The notes: generated by a model not told the origin, from the sequence alone. DNA of 61,648 nt from Chara braunii (GCA_003427395.1 BFEA01000167.1:1382652-1444299), one strand, 5' to 3'; counted from the first letter of the stretch, positions 34,217 through 46,512 are shown. Program-made: numbers and translations.

Positions 34217-35323
34217 TTGGACGACACGAAGATCACTGCTATTGCGGAGTGGCCCGTCCCCACATCTGTTAAGCAGCTTCGCAGCTTCCTAGGCCTCATT
34301 AGCTACTATAGTAATTTCATCCAGGGATACGTTAGGTATTCCTACGTCCTTACCTCCACCCTCCTCTGGGAGAACCCGCCATGGGTTTGGACACCCCTCC
34401 ACGAGGACTCCTTTCCCGTTCTCAAGAAGCCGGTGATATGTGCACCTGTTCTTCACCTACCCGACTTTGATCGCCATTTTATCCTTACCACCGATGCGTC
34501 AGACTTTGTTGTAGGAGCAGTGTTTTCCCAAATTTTCCCCTCCTCTCCTGATTCCTTTCATCCTCGCATCCCTCGCTTCCCACCCGCTACCCCTACCACT
34601 GCTTCCCGTCTGACGCCTAGTCGTCCAGCTACTGACGAGCCTTCTATTGACTATTCTCCTACCATCGCCGAGGACGGCGCTATCGAGTCTCACTCAGGTG
34701 ATTGTCCGATAGCCTTCTACTCCCGTCAGCTCCTGCCCGCTGAGATAAACTATATTGTCGATGAACGTGAGGTTCTCGCAGTAGTTTATGTCGCTCGACA
34801 CTGGCGTCACTACCTGCAAGGGGCACCATTCACGGTGCGCAAAGACAACTATGTTGTCCAGGCTTTTCTGACAAAGCCGAAGCTCATTCCTCGACAGGCT
34901 CGCTGGTGGAGCGACCTATCCGAGTTTAGTTTCACCACTGAGCACATCAAGGGTAAGACTAATCGGGTCGCAGATGTCGTATCCCGGTGCCCTGACCTGG
35001 AGAAGATCCAGCTTGCTGCCATCTTGGTCATCATCGTCCACCACTCAGTAATCGACAAGTTTCACACCCAGTACCGCCACTGCCCCGACTATCGTAACAT
35101 CCATGCGACCCTTCGAAGTGGCAAGACCGTCCCAAACTACTCTCTCGGGGACAATGGGCTTGTGTACTGGCACAGTTCACAGAGCACCAGAGAGCCCCGT
35201 ATTTGCGTTCCCTCCATTGGACAGCTACATGTCCGGGCAGTAGCAGAGTTCCATGACCAGGCAACCGCCGGTCATATGGGTTTCCAGAAGATGTTGGCTC
35301 GTGTGAGCCACTTGTACGTCTGA
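34217..35323 (+). pseudogene. Element A RNase H to integrase N-terminus, with insertion
   Basis: A 368-codon open frame, the longest kept piece of A. It covers the RT connection (QLRSFLGLISYYSNFI), RNase H start TTDASDFVVGAVFSQ (34488-34533), an extra Pro/Ser/Thr-rich stretch of about 55 residues (34534-34698), then CPIAFYSRQLLPAE, REVLAVVY and the end ADVVSRCP. The last part is the integrase zinc region with H-x6-H (EFHDQATAGHMGF). It stops after SHLYV, where B has a stop too. Confidence 0.85.
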
Positions 35324-36193
35324 CCGAAGCGCAAGAACTTTGTGAAGGACTACGTCACAGAGTATCCCACCTATCAGGAGGTGAATAGTGCAAACCACAT
35401 GCCTTATGGTTTTCTCAGCCTCTTCCTATCCCTGAGGGTCGTTAGCAGTCCATTTCGATAAACTTTATTGGTCATCTTCGTCCTCTGACCCCCCGGGGTC
35501 ATGATGTTATGTCGGTCGTCGTCGACCGCTTCACGAAGCGCGCATGACCACGGCTTACCTCTGAGCATCATATCTGACCGTCACCCGCGTTTTACCAGCC
35601 GCTTCTGGCGACGGCTCCACGAGGTGTACGGCACCCAGCTCCGCTTGTCCTCGTCTTACCATCCCCATACTAATGGTCAGACCGAGGTCACGAACAAGAC
35701 TCTCGGAGATATTCTCCGAAAGATTGTTTGTGACGACCAGCAGTGGGATCTCCATCTTGCCCACGCGGAGATAGCCTACAACCAGGCCGTCTTGCCAGTC
35801 ACGGGGATGTCGCCTTACTATTGTGACCTCGGCTATCACTCTCATGTTCCCACAGACTTCCTTTGATCGTCACAGATGCACCCCGACACGAGTTATCCCG
35901 TGCTGGATGATAGGGTTGCACACATTTCGCCGATCATGAAGACTGAGCATGAGCACATAGCCGCTTCCCAGACTCGCATGGCAGCACGTGCAAACCGGTC
36001 GAGGATGAATCATTCATTCAAAATCGATGATGATATGCTTATCGACGCCCGCCACTTACACCACGAAGCGGACACACTTCACAAGTTCCGACGTCGCTTT
36101 TTTGGCCCATGCTGCATTTTCCAGGCCGTCGGTTCTGATACGACATCCAGCCCGGTCATCTTCCGTGTGAAGTTGCTTGACTACGTACGCTAG
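35324..36193 (+). pseudogene. Element A integrase core
   Basis: The second half of the zinc motif is damaged (EYPTYQEV instead of C-x2-C). The first catalytic residue is lost: SISINFIGHL, where B has SISMDFIGPL. Compared with B, 71 bases are missing between AAGCGCGCA and TGACCACGG at about 35548, which also shifts the frame. The second Asp (SIISDRHPRF) and the Glu (HPHTNGQTEVTN) are kept. The C-terminal part has RFFGPCCIFQAVG, the GPF/Y-like block. Confidence 0.8.
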
Positions 36194-36199
36194 ACTCGT

Positions 36200-36660
36200 G
36201 TGCACAATGTCTACCACGTCTCGTTACTGCGTCTCTACCGCAGACCGTTTGAGCGTTTCACGGGACGACCATACGAGCGCCCTCCACCCATCATGGTGGA
36301 CGACCACAAGGAGTTTATTTTCTCAGACATCATTGGTCGTCGAGTCACTGACGACAACCCTCCTCACGTCGAGTATCTCGTACGTTGGAAGGGTTACCCT
36401 GATGAGGAGGCTACTTGGGAGCCCCTCGAGCACTTGCAACACGCTCGCATGTTGGTGCGTGTCTATGATTGTGCTCGTCGTGTTGGGTTGACTGCTCCTC
36501 CTCAGCCCACTGACCCTGCTCCTTCTCCCTCGGTTCAGGAGACCGTTGAAGTTGAGCCTGCTCCATCTGAGGCAGACCTTCGGTAGCAGCCGGATGCTTC
36601 TGAGCGTCCACAACGCACTGGTCGTCGTCCTGCTCGATACGACATTGACTCTTACTTATG
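36200..36660 (+). pseudogene. Element A chromodomain and polyprotein end
   Basis: Frame 36200-36586: VYHVSLLRLYRRP, then FIFSDIIGRRVTDDNPPH, VEYLVRWKGYPDEEATWEP and LEHLQHARMLV, a full chromodomain with the aromatic residues (Y, W, W) in place. Chromodomains direct integration of chromoviruses to marked chromatin. A stop at 36584 is not present in B (QQQPV); the frame would otherwise end near 36660. Best-preserved part of A. Confidence 0.9.
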
Positions 36661-37702
36661 TTCCCACATCTTTGACTTTTCGGTACTCCATCCACTTCAG
36701 TTTTGCAGCTTCAGCTTATTGACGTTGCAGCTCGTCCTCGACGGCATTCCGGACTTCACATCATGAATGTCATCGACATCTTCACAGCCTTCACCACGAG
36801 CAGCTTTGACGACATTCCGGACTTCTCATCATGAACGTCATCGGCAGCTTCACGGCCTTCATCACGATCAACTTTGCCTACTTTAGAGGTCGTCACTTTC
36901 TTACCACCTTACCGTGTAAAGTACCTTGGTTGTGTCGCATAATGGTCTCCCTTCGCCGGGTTCCTTTCAGTTGGGCTCTCCCTTGGCACATAGGCATCGG
37001 GACCGTAGCGTTGCCCTGGCTTCCCATCTTACGGATCCAGCTCCGACTTCCCCCACCTTAGGAGTCATTCGCATGATTCTTTACCCATCACTTTTTCTAC
37101 CCTTTGCCGACCCTCACGCCCTAGTTAGGCAGCCTTGCATGCTTCATCTAGGTGCACCCAGTATACCAGGCTCCCTTATTCCCTTGCATGGTCGACCCTC
37201 CATAGCGGTCACCCCTTTAGTCGAGCGTTACCCACCCTGATGGTCTATCTGTTAGGGTCATTGGTTTTGTTCTCTCCTAGTTCTCTACCCTTATTGAGTC
37301 TAATGACATGTGTCTCCCTGTCATTATGTGTGGATGCCCTTAGGAGTTTATCGACCCCTAGGCTGCATTCGCCACCCTCAGAGACCATCCCACCCTGTGG
37401 TTTGCGACGTAATTCTTATGTGACGTATAGTTGTCTTGTTGTTGCTTTGTTGCTCTCAGACTGAGGCTACTGCCTTTAACATTTCTAGGATCAGTTGTTT
37501 CTGCTTTTGCTGTCCCCTTCATACTTATACACTAGTCAATTGTTTCCAGACTGAGGCTACTGCCTTCAACATTCTAGGATTTAGTTGTCATTACTTTCTA
37601 CTTTCCTATGACATGTATACTAGTTAGTTGCTTCTGCTTTCACTTAGGTTGTTAGCTGTGACATTGCTGTTTTTGAGACATTTTTTATACTAGGTTGCAT
37701 CG
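36661..37702 (+). other. 3' non-coding region of element A
   Basis: About 1.04 kb between gag-pol and the middle LTR, matching 46513-47497 of B. It contains two copies of a 90-bp unit starting CAGACTGAGGCTACTGCC at 37457 and 37547. No clear polypurine tract stands before the LTR (TAGGTTGCATCG); the second-strand primer is not visible. Confidence 0.75.
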
Positions 37703-38011
37703 TGTAGCGGACCTCTGGTTGACCTGTGAGACCAACCCCTTGGCCTGTTCTCACAGACCTGTGTTGTATTCGGGGCAGTCCAGTCCAGGCCGGTACCTCT
37801 GTCGGTACCAGCCAGTCCACTCCAATCCCGTCAGTCTGCTGGGGTATACCCCAGTTGTTGTCTATTTTCCGATTCATTCTACATTCGCACACTCTGGAGT
37901 ACGTGCGCTGGAGTCTGGCGTGGGAGTTGCGTTGTGCCATCTCGCTCCTCCTTCTTCCTCCATCTCTATCTCTATCCCAGGCGGAGCACCACACCTGGTG
38001 GGTTCGCCACA
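37703..38011 (+). repeat. Middle LTR, shared by elements A and B (309 bp)
   Basis: Starts TGTAGCGGAC and ends GTTCGCCACA. It is preceded directly by the 3' region of A and followed after one base by the primer site of B (TGATATCGGAGC, 38013-38024), so it serves as the 3' LTR of A and the 5' LTR of B. It has the full 16-bp palindrome CTGGGGTATACCCCAG. Confidence 0.9.
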
Positions 38012-38012
38012 C

Positions 38013-38024
38013 TGATATCGGAGC
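38013..38024 (+). other. Primer-binding site of element B
   Basis: TGATATCGGAGC, two changes from the tRNA-iMet type TGGTATCAGAGC. Confidence 0.8.
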
Positions 38025-40171
38025 GGAAACGTTCCCCGCTCCCACCCACCACCCCGCACAGTAGGGAAAACAACAAAACCCGACAACAGGGTTTTTGGTT
38101 GTTTTTCGGGCGGCTTCGACGAAAACAAGGGGAGGAAAAAAAGGTGCAGCAGGAGAGCAACACGTGGCGAAAAAAGGATTTGCAATCACGGCGCTTGCAC
38201 GTGGCGAAAAAAGGATTTGCCATCCCGACGCGTGCGCGCTAGTGCCAAGGCCAAGGTCGCCGCATGCACACCCGCCCACGCTGCCCCGCTGCCCCGCCCC
38301 GCCCCGCCCCCCCCTCGAATTATATTATCAAGATCTGGGATCTTGCTGTTGTTGGGGTTTGAACCCGGGCAGCTGTTGGGCTTCCGTGTGCGTAGCTGTT
38401 GCGGTAACACACTTGCCATACTGTGCATATGGCTTTGTAGTGTGGCACGCTGCTGTTGAAGAGGTGCGTGCTAGCTATTTACCCCCNNNNNNNNNNNNNN
38501 NNNNNNNNNNNNNNNNNNNNNNNNNNNNNNNNNNNNNNNNNNNNNNNCCACACGAGCTATTTACACCCCCCCCCCCGCCGGCGAGCAGCGGCCAGCAGGG
38601 CAGCAACGGCCAGGCTGCTATTTGCCCCCCCCCTGTGGCTGCTGCTGCTGCGCATGGGCCATCTGCAGTGCCATGTGGCAACCTTCTCTGAAGACTGTAG
38701 ACCCCCTGGCTAGGGGGCTGCGCCACATTATTATTATTATTTTTACTATTTTTCTACTGCTGCAGTAGCAGTTTCGCAGCAGCTTAAGATTCCCCCCTTG
38801 GCTAGGGGGCTGTGTGACTGTGGCAGTAGGGTGGCTGATCAAGATCTCAACCAACCCTAAATCATCATAATCATTTTTTTATTCCTGTGGCATGAGGCCA
38901 GCAACACCTTGAAGATCTTGGTAGTGCTTTGCTCTTGGCCAACCAAGAGCCTGGTATTATCTCTCTCCACTAACCTACTGTCCCCCAACCCTTTTTCTCT
39001 TCCCCCCCATCATCTAATCATCCCTTCTCACTCTACCACTACCCCCCTCCTCCCACCTCCCTCTTCACTCATCTCCCACCACCTTTTTCTCTCCTTTTCT
39101 CCCCACTTACCATCTTCTACGAATCTCATCTCCCCCATCTCCCACTTCACTCTTTCTCTCTCTCTCACCTATTTTTTCCTTCTTCATCACTTTTTCATCC
39201 GATTGCCCCCCCCCTACTTCGAATTTTTCTATTTTTCTTCTTTTCTCTTTCTCTTTGATTTAAATCTTCCATTTTCCTCCCAAAGTTTGAATTATCTTAT
39301 TCCGCGTCCTCCTCTCTCATTTTTTGATTTTTTTTTTTTCCATTTATTCTGAAAATTCGAATTTCTTTGCTGCACCATTAAATTTGATTAGGAGTTTGTC
39401 ATTCTTGCTTTCGGCACACATTTTGACCCCGTAGGGGTAACGAAGTGCTGCCGAAATTTTCTGTTTTCCTTTGTATTTTTCAACACATTTTGACCCCTTG
39501 TGGGTAGCGACGTGTTGACAAAATTTCGTCATTTTACTTAGCCTTTCTTCTTGACGGCACACTTCGACCCCATGGGGGTAATGAAATGCTGCCGAAATTT
39601 AAAAAAAATCAGATACTTCACTTCTCTCCACCTTCTCATCTACTTATTTATTTATTTATTTTTTAAAATTTTTAATTTGCGGCATTTTAAAACCTAGTGT
39701 ACTTATCTTGGTCTCTCCTTTCCCTTGGCACATTCTTGAACCCATGGGAGGTAGGGAAATGTTGCCGAAAATTCTAAAAAAATAAATAGTATTTTTCTCT
39801 TCACATTTTGTTTTTTTATTTTTTTAATTATTTTTATTATTTATTTATTTTCTTATTTATTTTTATTTTCTCTCGAAATTTCGCTGTTTATTTATTTTTT
39901 CTCCCGCCTTCTGCCCTCTATGCTTGCTATTTTATTTTCTTGATTAGGTCACCGGTACCCTACCCTAACCACTCAAACTCCAGTTAGGGCTTTCTTAGGG
40001 TTTTCCTAGGGTTTAGGGTTTTTCTAACCCCCCTACTTTCCCTTCCCCTTTAACGGCGCCCGCGCTCGATTTACTAGCGCCGACTGTCGCCTTCTCTCGC
40101 AGACCTCCCCCTACGCCCTCCGCTCACGCGGACCTCCTCGGGCCCTCTCTAGTCCGGCCTGTTACCTCTCC
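38025..40171 (+). other. Leader of element B with an assembly gap
   Basis: Same block order as the leader of A: GC-rich part, poly-C run, pyrimidine tract (38965-39240), structured CCCCATGGGGGTAACGAA motifs (about 39420, 39490, 39560 and 39735; four here against three in A), AT-rich runs, TAGGGTTTAGGG at about 40010. A run of 61 Ns (38487-38547) interrupts it at the poly-C tract, between two copies of AGCTATTTAC. Confidence 0.8.
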
Positions 40172-42159
40172 ATGGCCGCCGACGTGCCACAAGCCGCCGA
40201 GGCGGCGACGACCTCGGCATCGGGCTACATACCCGTGCCGACGGACCAGGGCCATTAGCCCCAGGGGGATCTGCACACCCTCATCACCTCCCTTCTTGCG
40301 CCCTTACAAGCGCAGATGGCGACTCTTGCCGCTGGCCTGCGGCAATTCCAGGACACTGGTTGCCCTTCCTCTCCCCACTCCCTCTCTTCTCCTGGCTCCC
40401 AGTCCGGGTCTCCCGTCCTCCGCATGGTGGCCACGACAGAGTCTCCTCCTCTGCCGCCCCCGACCCGGCCATCCTGGTGACCGTCCACGCTCCTAGCGCG
40501 ACGGCCGCCACGGGTATGACCCTCCCTCACTCTACGGGCGCACCCGCCCAAATTTCGGTCACTACGACCAAGGGACCACAACCCGCTGCCATGGACTCAC
40601 CTTTTCGGGGTGCCCCACTTTTCCCTCCCCTTCGCACGACCACAGCGCCACCTGGCTCTCCCCCGTGTGCGGCGCCCCGCTCCACTCGTGTGTCCACTTT
40701 CCCCACTTTTCCTCCTGCCACTCCTCGCTCGATCTACGTTCGACGTCTCAAGGACGAGTTTGCCTCGACCCCGGCCGACCTCGCCCTCTTACGCCTTCAA
40801 CCACCCTCACCCTCACAGGTGGCCGCGCCTTCGGGCACACCCCCTTCTTCCTCTACTCTCCCATTCTTGTCGGCTCGCTTCCCCCGCCCCGCACCCCCTC
40901 CACCCCCATCCTACCTCCTTCCTACTCCCTCGGTTGTTGCGATCTCTTCGACCGCAGCTCCCTCGCAGCCTGTCGTTGTTCCCCCCGCCGCTCCACCATG
41001 AGGCCCGGGCGGACAGTTAGCTGCACCCCCTTCTCCAGGACCTGCTGCTCCCCGCTCTCCTCGCCGCCAAAACGGTGGCGCACCACTCGTCCGCTTGACG
41101 GACATTGCTTTGTATGACGGTACAAGCATACACGTGTCTCAGTGGCTACAGTCTGCCACCCGCACCCTCCAGCTCATGGGTGCCCCACCCGACACGTGGG
41201 TGGCTCACCTCTCCACGCGCCTGCATGGTGGTCCTTTCGACACCTAGGAGGATTTTAACGCTTACTGCCTTCGTGCGTGTCGGACTCCGACCTTCATGGA
41301 TTTCCAGGCGTTCTTCGAGGATCGCTTCGGAGCCCGACATGACGTGACTGACGCCTTCAAGCGTGTCATCACTACACGCTGGTCCGCCTCTGGTGGCGCT
41401 GCCGGCCTGGATCGCCACATCCAGGTCTTTCAGGATGCCTGCCTCATTTGTGATGTGGCGTTCCTCTCCGAGGCTGCCCTTATCGATCGTTTCTTGGCCA
41501 ACCTTTCCCTTGAGTACCGCTCCGAGTTATGGCGGTACGAGTTCACATCGGCCCCGCAGGCTTACGAGGCCGCCAGGGACCATCAGAGGATGCGGGCCTG
41601 TCTTCAACACACTTCCTCCTCCCAGCCTCAGCGTACTGGTCACGCCCCCTTCTCCTCTCACGGCACTTCCCAGCGCCGTTCCCCTTTCCGCGGTCGCCCC
41701 CGTCGTTCCGCGCAGCAGGGCCGCCACTTCTCACGTCGCTTCAGCGCGCTTGAGTATGGTGAGCATGACGTTGTTGCCCCGTTGTCGCCAGAGGGTGACC
41801 ATAGCGACGACCTCGACCTCGGCGAGGTCGTCCACTACCACCTGGAGGACTCTAATCTCCCTATGGTCGAGCGCCTCCAGCTCATCCTCTCGTCCCTCTC
41901 TCGGGCATGCAGCCGCCCCAATCACGCTGGCTCGTCCCCCCCCGAGGTCCCTCAGCAGGACCTCCCTCAGGGCTTTGTCCCTCCTCGCGGTGTCCTTTCC
42001 TCTAAGGAGCGCGCGGCCATTCTGGGCCGGCGTGGGTGTTTGCGCTGCCGCCAGGACGGTCATACCTCCGCGCGGTGCCCTTACACCGCCGCCCTCGACC
42101 GCCACTATGCTGACCTTTCCCGCGAGCGTCGTGCTCAGTCCCCCCTCGGCGCCTCCTAG
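40172..42159 (+). pseudogene. Element B gag
   Basis: ATG at 40172 (MAADVPQAAEAATTSASGY), a stop after PVPTDQGH near 40257, then frame changes. The core is the open frame 41296-42159 (287 codons): MDFQAFFEDRFGARHDVTDA, then CLICDVAFLSEAALIDRFL, an RS/Q-rich hinge (RRSPFRGRPRRSAQQ) and the CCHC knuckle GCLRCRQDGHTSARCPY near residues 248-264 with all ligands. The N-terminal third is Pro/Ser/Thr-rich and basic. Confidence 0.85.
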
Positions 42160-42399
42160 CCACGGTGTAGTGTACACCCGCGCTCTCCTCAGTAGTCGGC
42201 TTCCCGATATCCCCGTCGCGGTTTGCCCCTCTCGCTACTGGAGTTCAGGTCTCGCAGGACGCGACAGAGTGCACTCAGCCCTCTGTCGCAGTACCGTATG
42301 CGCCTCCGCAGACCACCATCTCCCCTCCTACCCCGCCGCGACTACCAACGCGTCGAGCCATTCGCTCAACCCGTTGCAGCGAGCAGCTTGCGACTCGCG

Positions 42400-42900
42400 A
42401 GGACGTTGTGTCCTCTCTTCTGGACTTGAGCATGCTCCAGGCTCGTCGGGAGCGACTCACCCTCCATGTCGCTGCACTGTGTCGCCTTCTCACCATCCTC
42501 TCTGACCCTAATCGCACCCTCCCGATCATTCCAGTACGACTGGGCACCTCCACGAGTGTGTACTCAGCGTTGTGGAATTCCGGTTCTCATGACGACTTCA
42601 TTCACCCACATGTGGTGAAAGAAGCCCGCTTACTCAGGACAGGGTCCGACTCCCATCTCTGTCACCCTAGGGGATGACAAGACTCAGCGCCTCTTCGATC
42701 AGACGGTCACCGACCTCCCTTGCTTCCTCACTCTCGAGCCGACTGATCGTCCCCCGACGACTCGTCACTACCGCTCCTCCGCACATTTCGATGTGATGGA
42801 GACGGGGTACGATTTCATTCTCGGTACTGCGTGGTCTCGCCGGTTCTGCAGCACCGAGGTCGATTGGGCGACCAACACTCTCGTTCTCAAAACGAAGTGT
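42400..42900 (+). pseudogene. Element B protease region
   Basis: Reads IIPVRLGTSTSVYSALWNSGSHDDFIHP near 42525-42610 in two parts: the expected DSG is NSG, so the catalytic Asp is lost. TGYDFILGTAWSRRF near 42805-42850 is the conserved C-terminal block. A frameshift near 42650 separates the halves. Same gene order as A. Confidence 0.75.
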
Positions 42901-43216
42901 GGACAGACATATCGTGTACCTTTCATAGGCACCACTGCGACACCACGCCCCGATCCTCCTCCTCCGGAGCCTTCCGTACCCACACCACCTCCTACGATCA
43001 CTTTCACCTCGCCTCGGCAGTTCGCCCACTTCATCCGACAGGATAACGTCACCTTCTTTATGGTGAACGTTACAGATCAATTACACTATGATCCACCCTG
43101 TCCCGACGCCGAGCTCATCCCTCTAGAGTCAGATCCTCCTTCTACCTCCATGGCTCCCAACTCTACTTCCCACCCTCCGTCGTCCGTCGAGTCCACCCCG
43201 TCGTCGCGCGCTGACG

Positions 43217-43950
43217 ATGACGCTCGCACGATATTCGGCTGACCTGGAGCCCGCAGTTCGTGACCTCATTCGAGAGTACCATGACGTTTTTCCATCGTCG
43301 TTCTCGTACACCGGCATCCCACCGATGCGCGACGTCGAGCACTCCATCCAGCTTGTGTCTGACTATCGTGTTCATCACCAGGCACCCTACAGACTCTCGA
43401 TCCCCGAGGCCACTGAACTCAAGCGTCAGCTTGAGGAGCTCCTGAGACTGGGTCTCATTAAACCCAGTAACTCCCTGTGGGGTGCACCCATCCTCTTTGC
43501 TCGCAAAGCAGATGGAACACTCCGTCTCTGTATCGACTATCGTGGTCTCAACCGCTACACGGTTAAGAACAGCTACCCCATTCCTCGTTCCGACGAGCTC
43601 TTCGACCGCCTAGCAGGCAACCTCTTCTTTACGAAGATTGATCTTCGTAGCGGTTATTATCAGATCCGCGTCGCTGCAGCGGACCAGCCGAAGACAGCGT
43701 TCCGATCGCGCTTCGGCCACTACGAGTTACGGTGATGCCATTTGGCCTCACCAACGCACCCGCTACCTTCCAGAGGGCGATGAACGACATCTTCAGGGAC
43801 ATCCTGGAGCGGTACGTTCTCGTCTACCTCGATGATATCCTGGTCTACAGTCGTACCCTTGAGGAGCATCTCAGACACCCCCGCGACGTCCTTGACTGCT
43901 TGCGCAGACATGGCTTCTATGCCAAGTTGAGCAGGTACCGCTTTGCTTAA
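43217..43950 (+). pseudogene. Element B reverse transcriptase
   Basis: Frame 43217-43735 has [53 protein letters not shown] (first catalytic Asp) and FRSRFGHYE; after a one-base shift near 43730 the frame 43732-43950 has [16 protein letters not shown] and [12 protein letters not shown] (catalytic LDD). Much better kept than A: one frameshift and one stop over the fingers, palm and thumb. Confidence 0.9.
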
Positions 43951-43998
43951 CTCAAAGTGGATTTCTAAGGACACTGCGGGTCTGACCAGGGTCTCCAC

Positions 43999-44735
43999 AT
44001 GGACGACGCGAAGATCACTGCTATTGCGGAGTGGTCCGTCCCCACATATGCCAAGCAGCTTCGCAGCTTACTAGGCCTTACCAGCTACTATAGTAATTTC
44101 ATCCAGGGATACACTAGGTATTCCTACGTCCTTACCTCCACCCTCCTTCGGAAGAACCCGCCATGGGCTTGGACACCCCTCCACGAGGACGCCTTCTGCG
44201 CCCTTTAGAAGGCGGTGACATGTGCACCGGTTCTTCACCTACCCGATTTTGATCGCCTTTTTATCCTTACCACCGATGCGTCAGACTTTGCTGTAGGAGC
44301 AGTGCTTTCTCAGATTTTTCCCTCCTCTCCTGATTCCTCTCATCCTCGTATCCCTCGCTTCCCACCCCCTCCTTACGACTAGTTCCCACCTGACGCCTAC
44401 TCGTCTAGCTACTAACGAGCATTTTATTGACTATTCTTACCATCGTCGAGGATGACACTGTCGAGTCTCGCTCAGGTGATTGCCTGATAGCCTTCTACTT
44501 CCGTCAGCTTCTGCCCGCTGAGATAAACTACGCTGCTGATGAACGTGAGGTTCTCGCAGTAGTTTATGTCGCTCAACACTGGTGTCACTACCTGCACGGG
44601 CCACCATTCACGGTGCGCACAGACAACTCTGTTGTCCAGGCATTCCTAACAAAACCGAAACTCACTCCTCGACAGGCTCGCTGGTGGCGCGACGTATCGG
44701 AGTTTCGTTTCACCACTGAGCACATCAAAGGGTGA
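43999..44735 (+). pseudogene. Element B RNase H with insertion
   Basis: QLRSLLGLTSYYSNFI, a stop near 44208, [15 protein letters not shown] (44270-44316), then the same extra Pro/Ser-rich stretch as in A (about 44317-44482; frames shifted inside), then CLIAFYFRQLLPAE, REVLAVVYVAQHW, VRTDNSVVQAFL and EFRFTTEHIKG. The insertion lies between beta-strand 1 and the next conserved block. Confidence 0.85.
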
Positions 44736-45660
44736 GACTAATCGGATCGCAGATGCCTTATCCCGGCGCCCTGACCACGATCAGGAGCAGATCCAACTCG
44801 CTTTCATCTCGGTCACCACCGTGCACCACTCGGTGATCGACGAGTTTCGCACTCAATACCGCCACTGCCCCGACTATTACGACATCCATGCGACCCTTCG
44901 GAATGGCAAGACGGTACCGAACTTCTCTCTCAAGGACAATGGTCTTGTGTACTGGCACGGTTCACAGGGCACCAGAGAGCCCCGTATTTGCGTTTCCTCC
45001 ACTGGACAACTACATATCCCAGCAGTAGCAGAGTTCCATGACCAGGTAGCCGCCGGTCATATGGGCTTCCACAAGATGTTTGCTCGTGTGAGCTGCCTGT
45101 ACGTCTAGCCGAAGCGCAAGGACTTTGTGAAGGACTATGTCGCAGAGTGTCCCACCTGTCAGGAGGTGAATAGTGCGAACCACCTGCTTTATGGTTTGCT
45201 CCAACCTCTTCCTATCACCGAGGGTCGTTGGCAGTCCATCTCGATGGACTTTATTGGTCCTCTTCGTCCTCCAACCCCCTGCGGTCACGATGCTATCCTG
45301 GTCGTCGTGGACCGCTTCATGAAGCGTGCACGCTTTGTTCCGTGCCGCTATGCCATCAGTGCACATGAGGTCGCCGACATCGTGTTTGACTGAGTCGTGC
45401 GTGACCACGACTTACCTCTCAGCATCATATCGGACCATGACTTGCGCTTTACCAGCCGATTCTGACGACGGCTCCACGAGGTGTATGGCACCAAGCTTTG
45501 ATTCTCCTCGTCTTACCATCCCCAGACTGATGGTTAGACCAAGGTCACGAACAGGACTCTCGGAGATATTCTCCGAAAGATTGTTCATGACGACCAGCAG
45601 TGGGATCTTCATCTTGCCCACGAGAAGATAGCCTACAACCACGTCGTCTCGCCAGCGACG
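44736..45660 (+). pseudogene. Element B integrase zinc domain and core
   Basis: Zinc motif: EFHDQVAAGHMGFHK near 45030-45070, a stop after LYV, then CPTCQEVNSANH near 45150. Catalytic Asp 1 in SISMDFIGPL (45238-45270), Asp 2 in SIISDHDLRF (45420-45450). The Glu block reads HPQTDG(stop)TKVTN, so the Gln is a stop and the Glu has become Lys. A stop (TGA near 45391) follows EVADIVFD. Inactive. Confidence 0.85.
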
Positions 45661-45663
45661 GGG

Positions 45664-46512
45664 ATGTCGACTTACTATTGTGACCTCAGCTATCACCTTC
45701 GTGTTGCTGCGGACTTCCTTCGACCGCCACAGATGCACCCCGACACGAGTTGTCCCGCGCTGGATGATTGGGTTGCACACATGACGTCGATCATGAAGAC
45801 CGCATATGAGCACATAGCCGCTTCCCAGACTCTCATAGCCGCATGTGCGAACCGATCGAGGATGGATTATCCATTCAAAGTCAGTGATGATGTGCTTATC
45901 GACGCCCGCCAGTTACAGCTCGAAGCGGACACGCTTCGCAAGTTTCGGCGTCGCTTCTTTGGCCCATGCCGCATTCTCCAGGCCGTCGGTTCTAATACGG
46001 CTTATAGCCCGGTCAGCTTCCATGTGAAGCTGCCCGACTACCTACGCCAGACTCGTGTGCACGATGTCTACCACGCCTCGTTACTGCGTCCCTACCGCAG
46101 ACCGTCTGAGCGTTTCCTCGGACAACCATACGAGCGCCCTCCACCCATCATGGTGGACAGCCATGAGGAGTTCCTCATTTCAAACATCATTGGTCGTCGA
46201 GTCACCGACGACAACCCTCCTCACGTCGAGTATCTCGTACGTTGGAACGGTTACCCTGATGAGGAGGCTACTTGGGAGCCCCTCGAGAGCTTTCAGCACG
46301 GTCGCATGTTGGTGCGTGCCTATGACCGTGCTCGTCGTGCTGGGTTGACTGCTCCTCCTCATCCCACTGACCCTCCTCCTTCTCCCTCGGCTGAGGAGAT
46401 CGCTGAAGTCGAGCCTGCTCCATCTGAGGCAGACCTTCAGCAGCAGCCGGTTGCTTCTGAGCGTCGACAACGCACTCGTCGTCGTCCTACTCGATACGAC
46501 GATTGGCTCTGA
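45664..46512 (+). pseudogene. Element B integrase C-terminus and chromodomain
   Basis: A 282-codon open frame, the longest coding piece of B. RFFGPCRILQAVG near residues 100-112 is the GPF/Y-like block; VYHASLLRPYRRP near 137-149; then the chromodomain FLISNIIGRRVTDD, PPHVEYLVRWNGYPDEE, ATWEPLESFQ near residues 173-215 with its aromatic cage residues. The tail is Pro/Glu-rich and ends in a basic RRQRTRRRPTRYDDWL and TGA at 46512. The start codon is internal to the polyprotein, not a real start. Confidence 0.9.
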
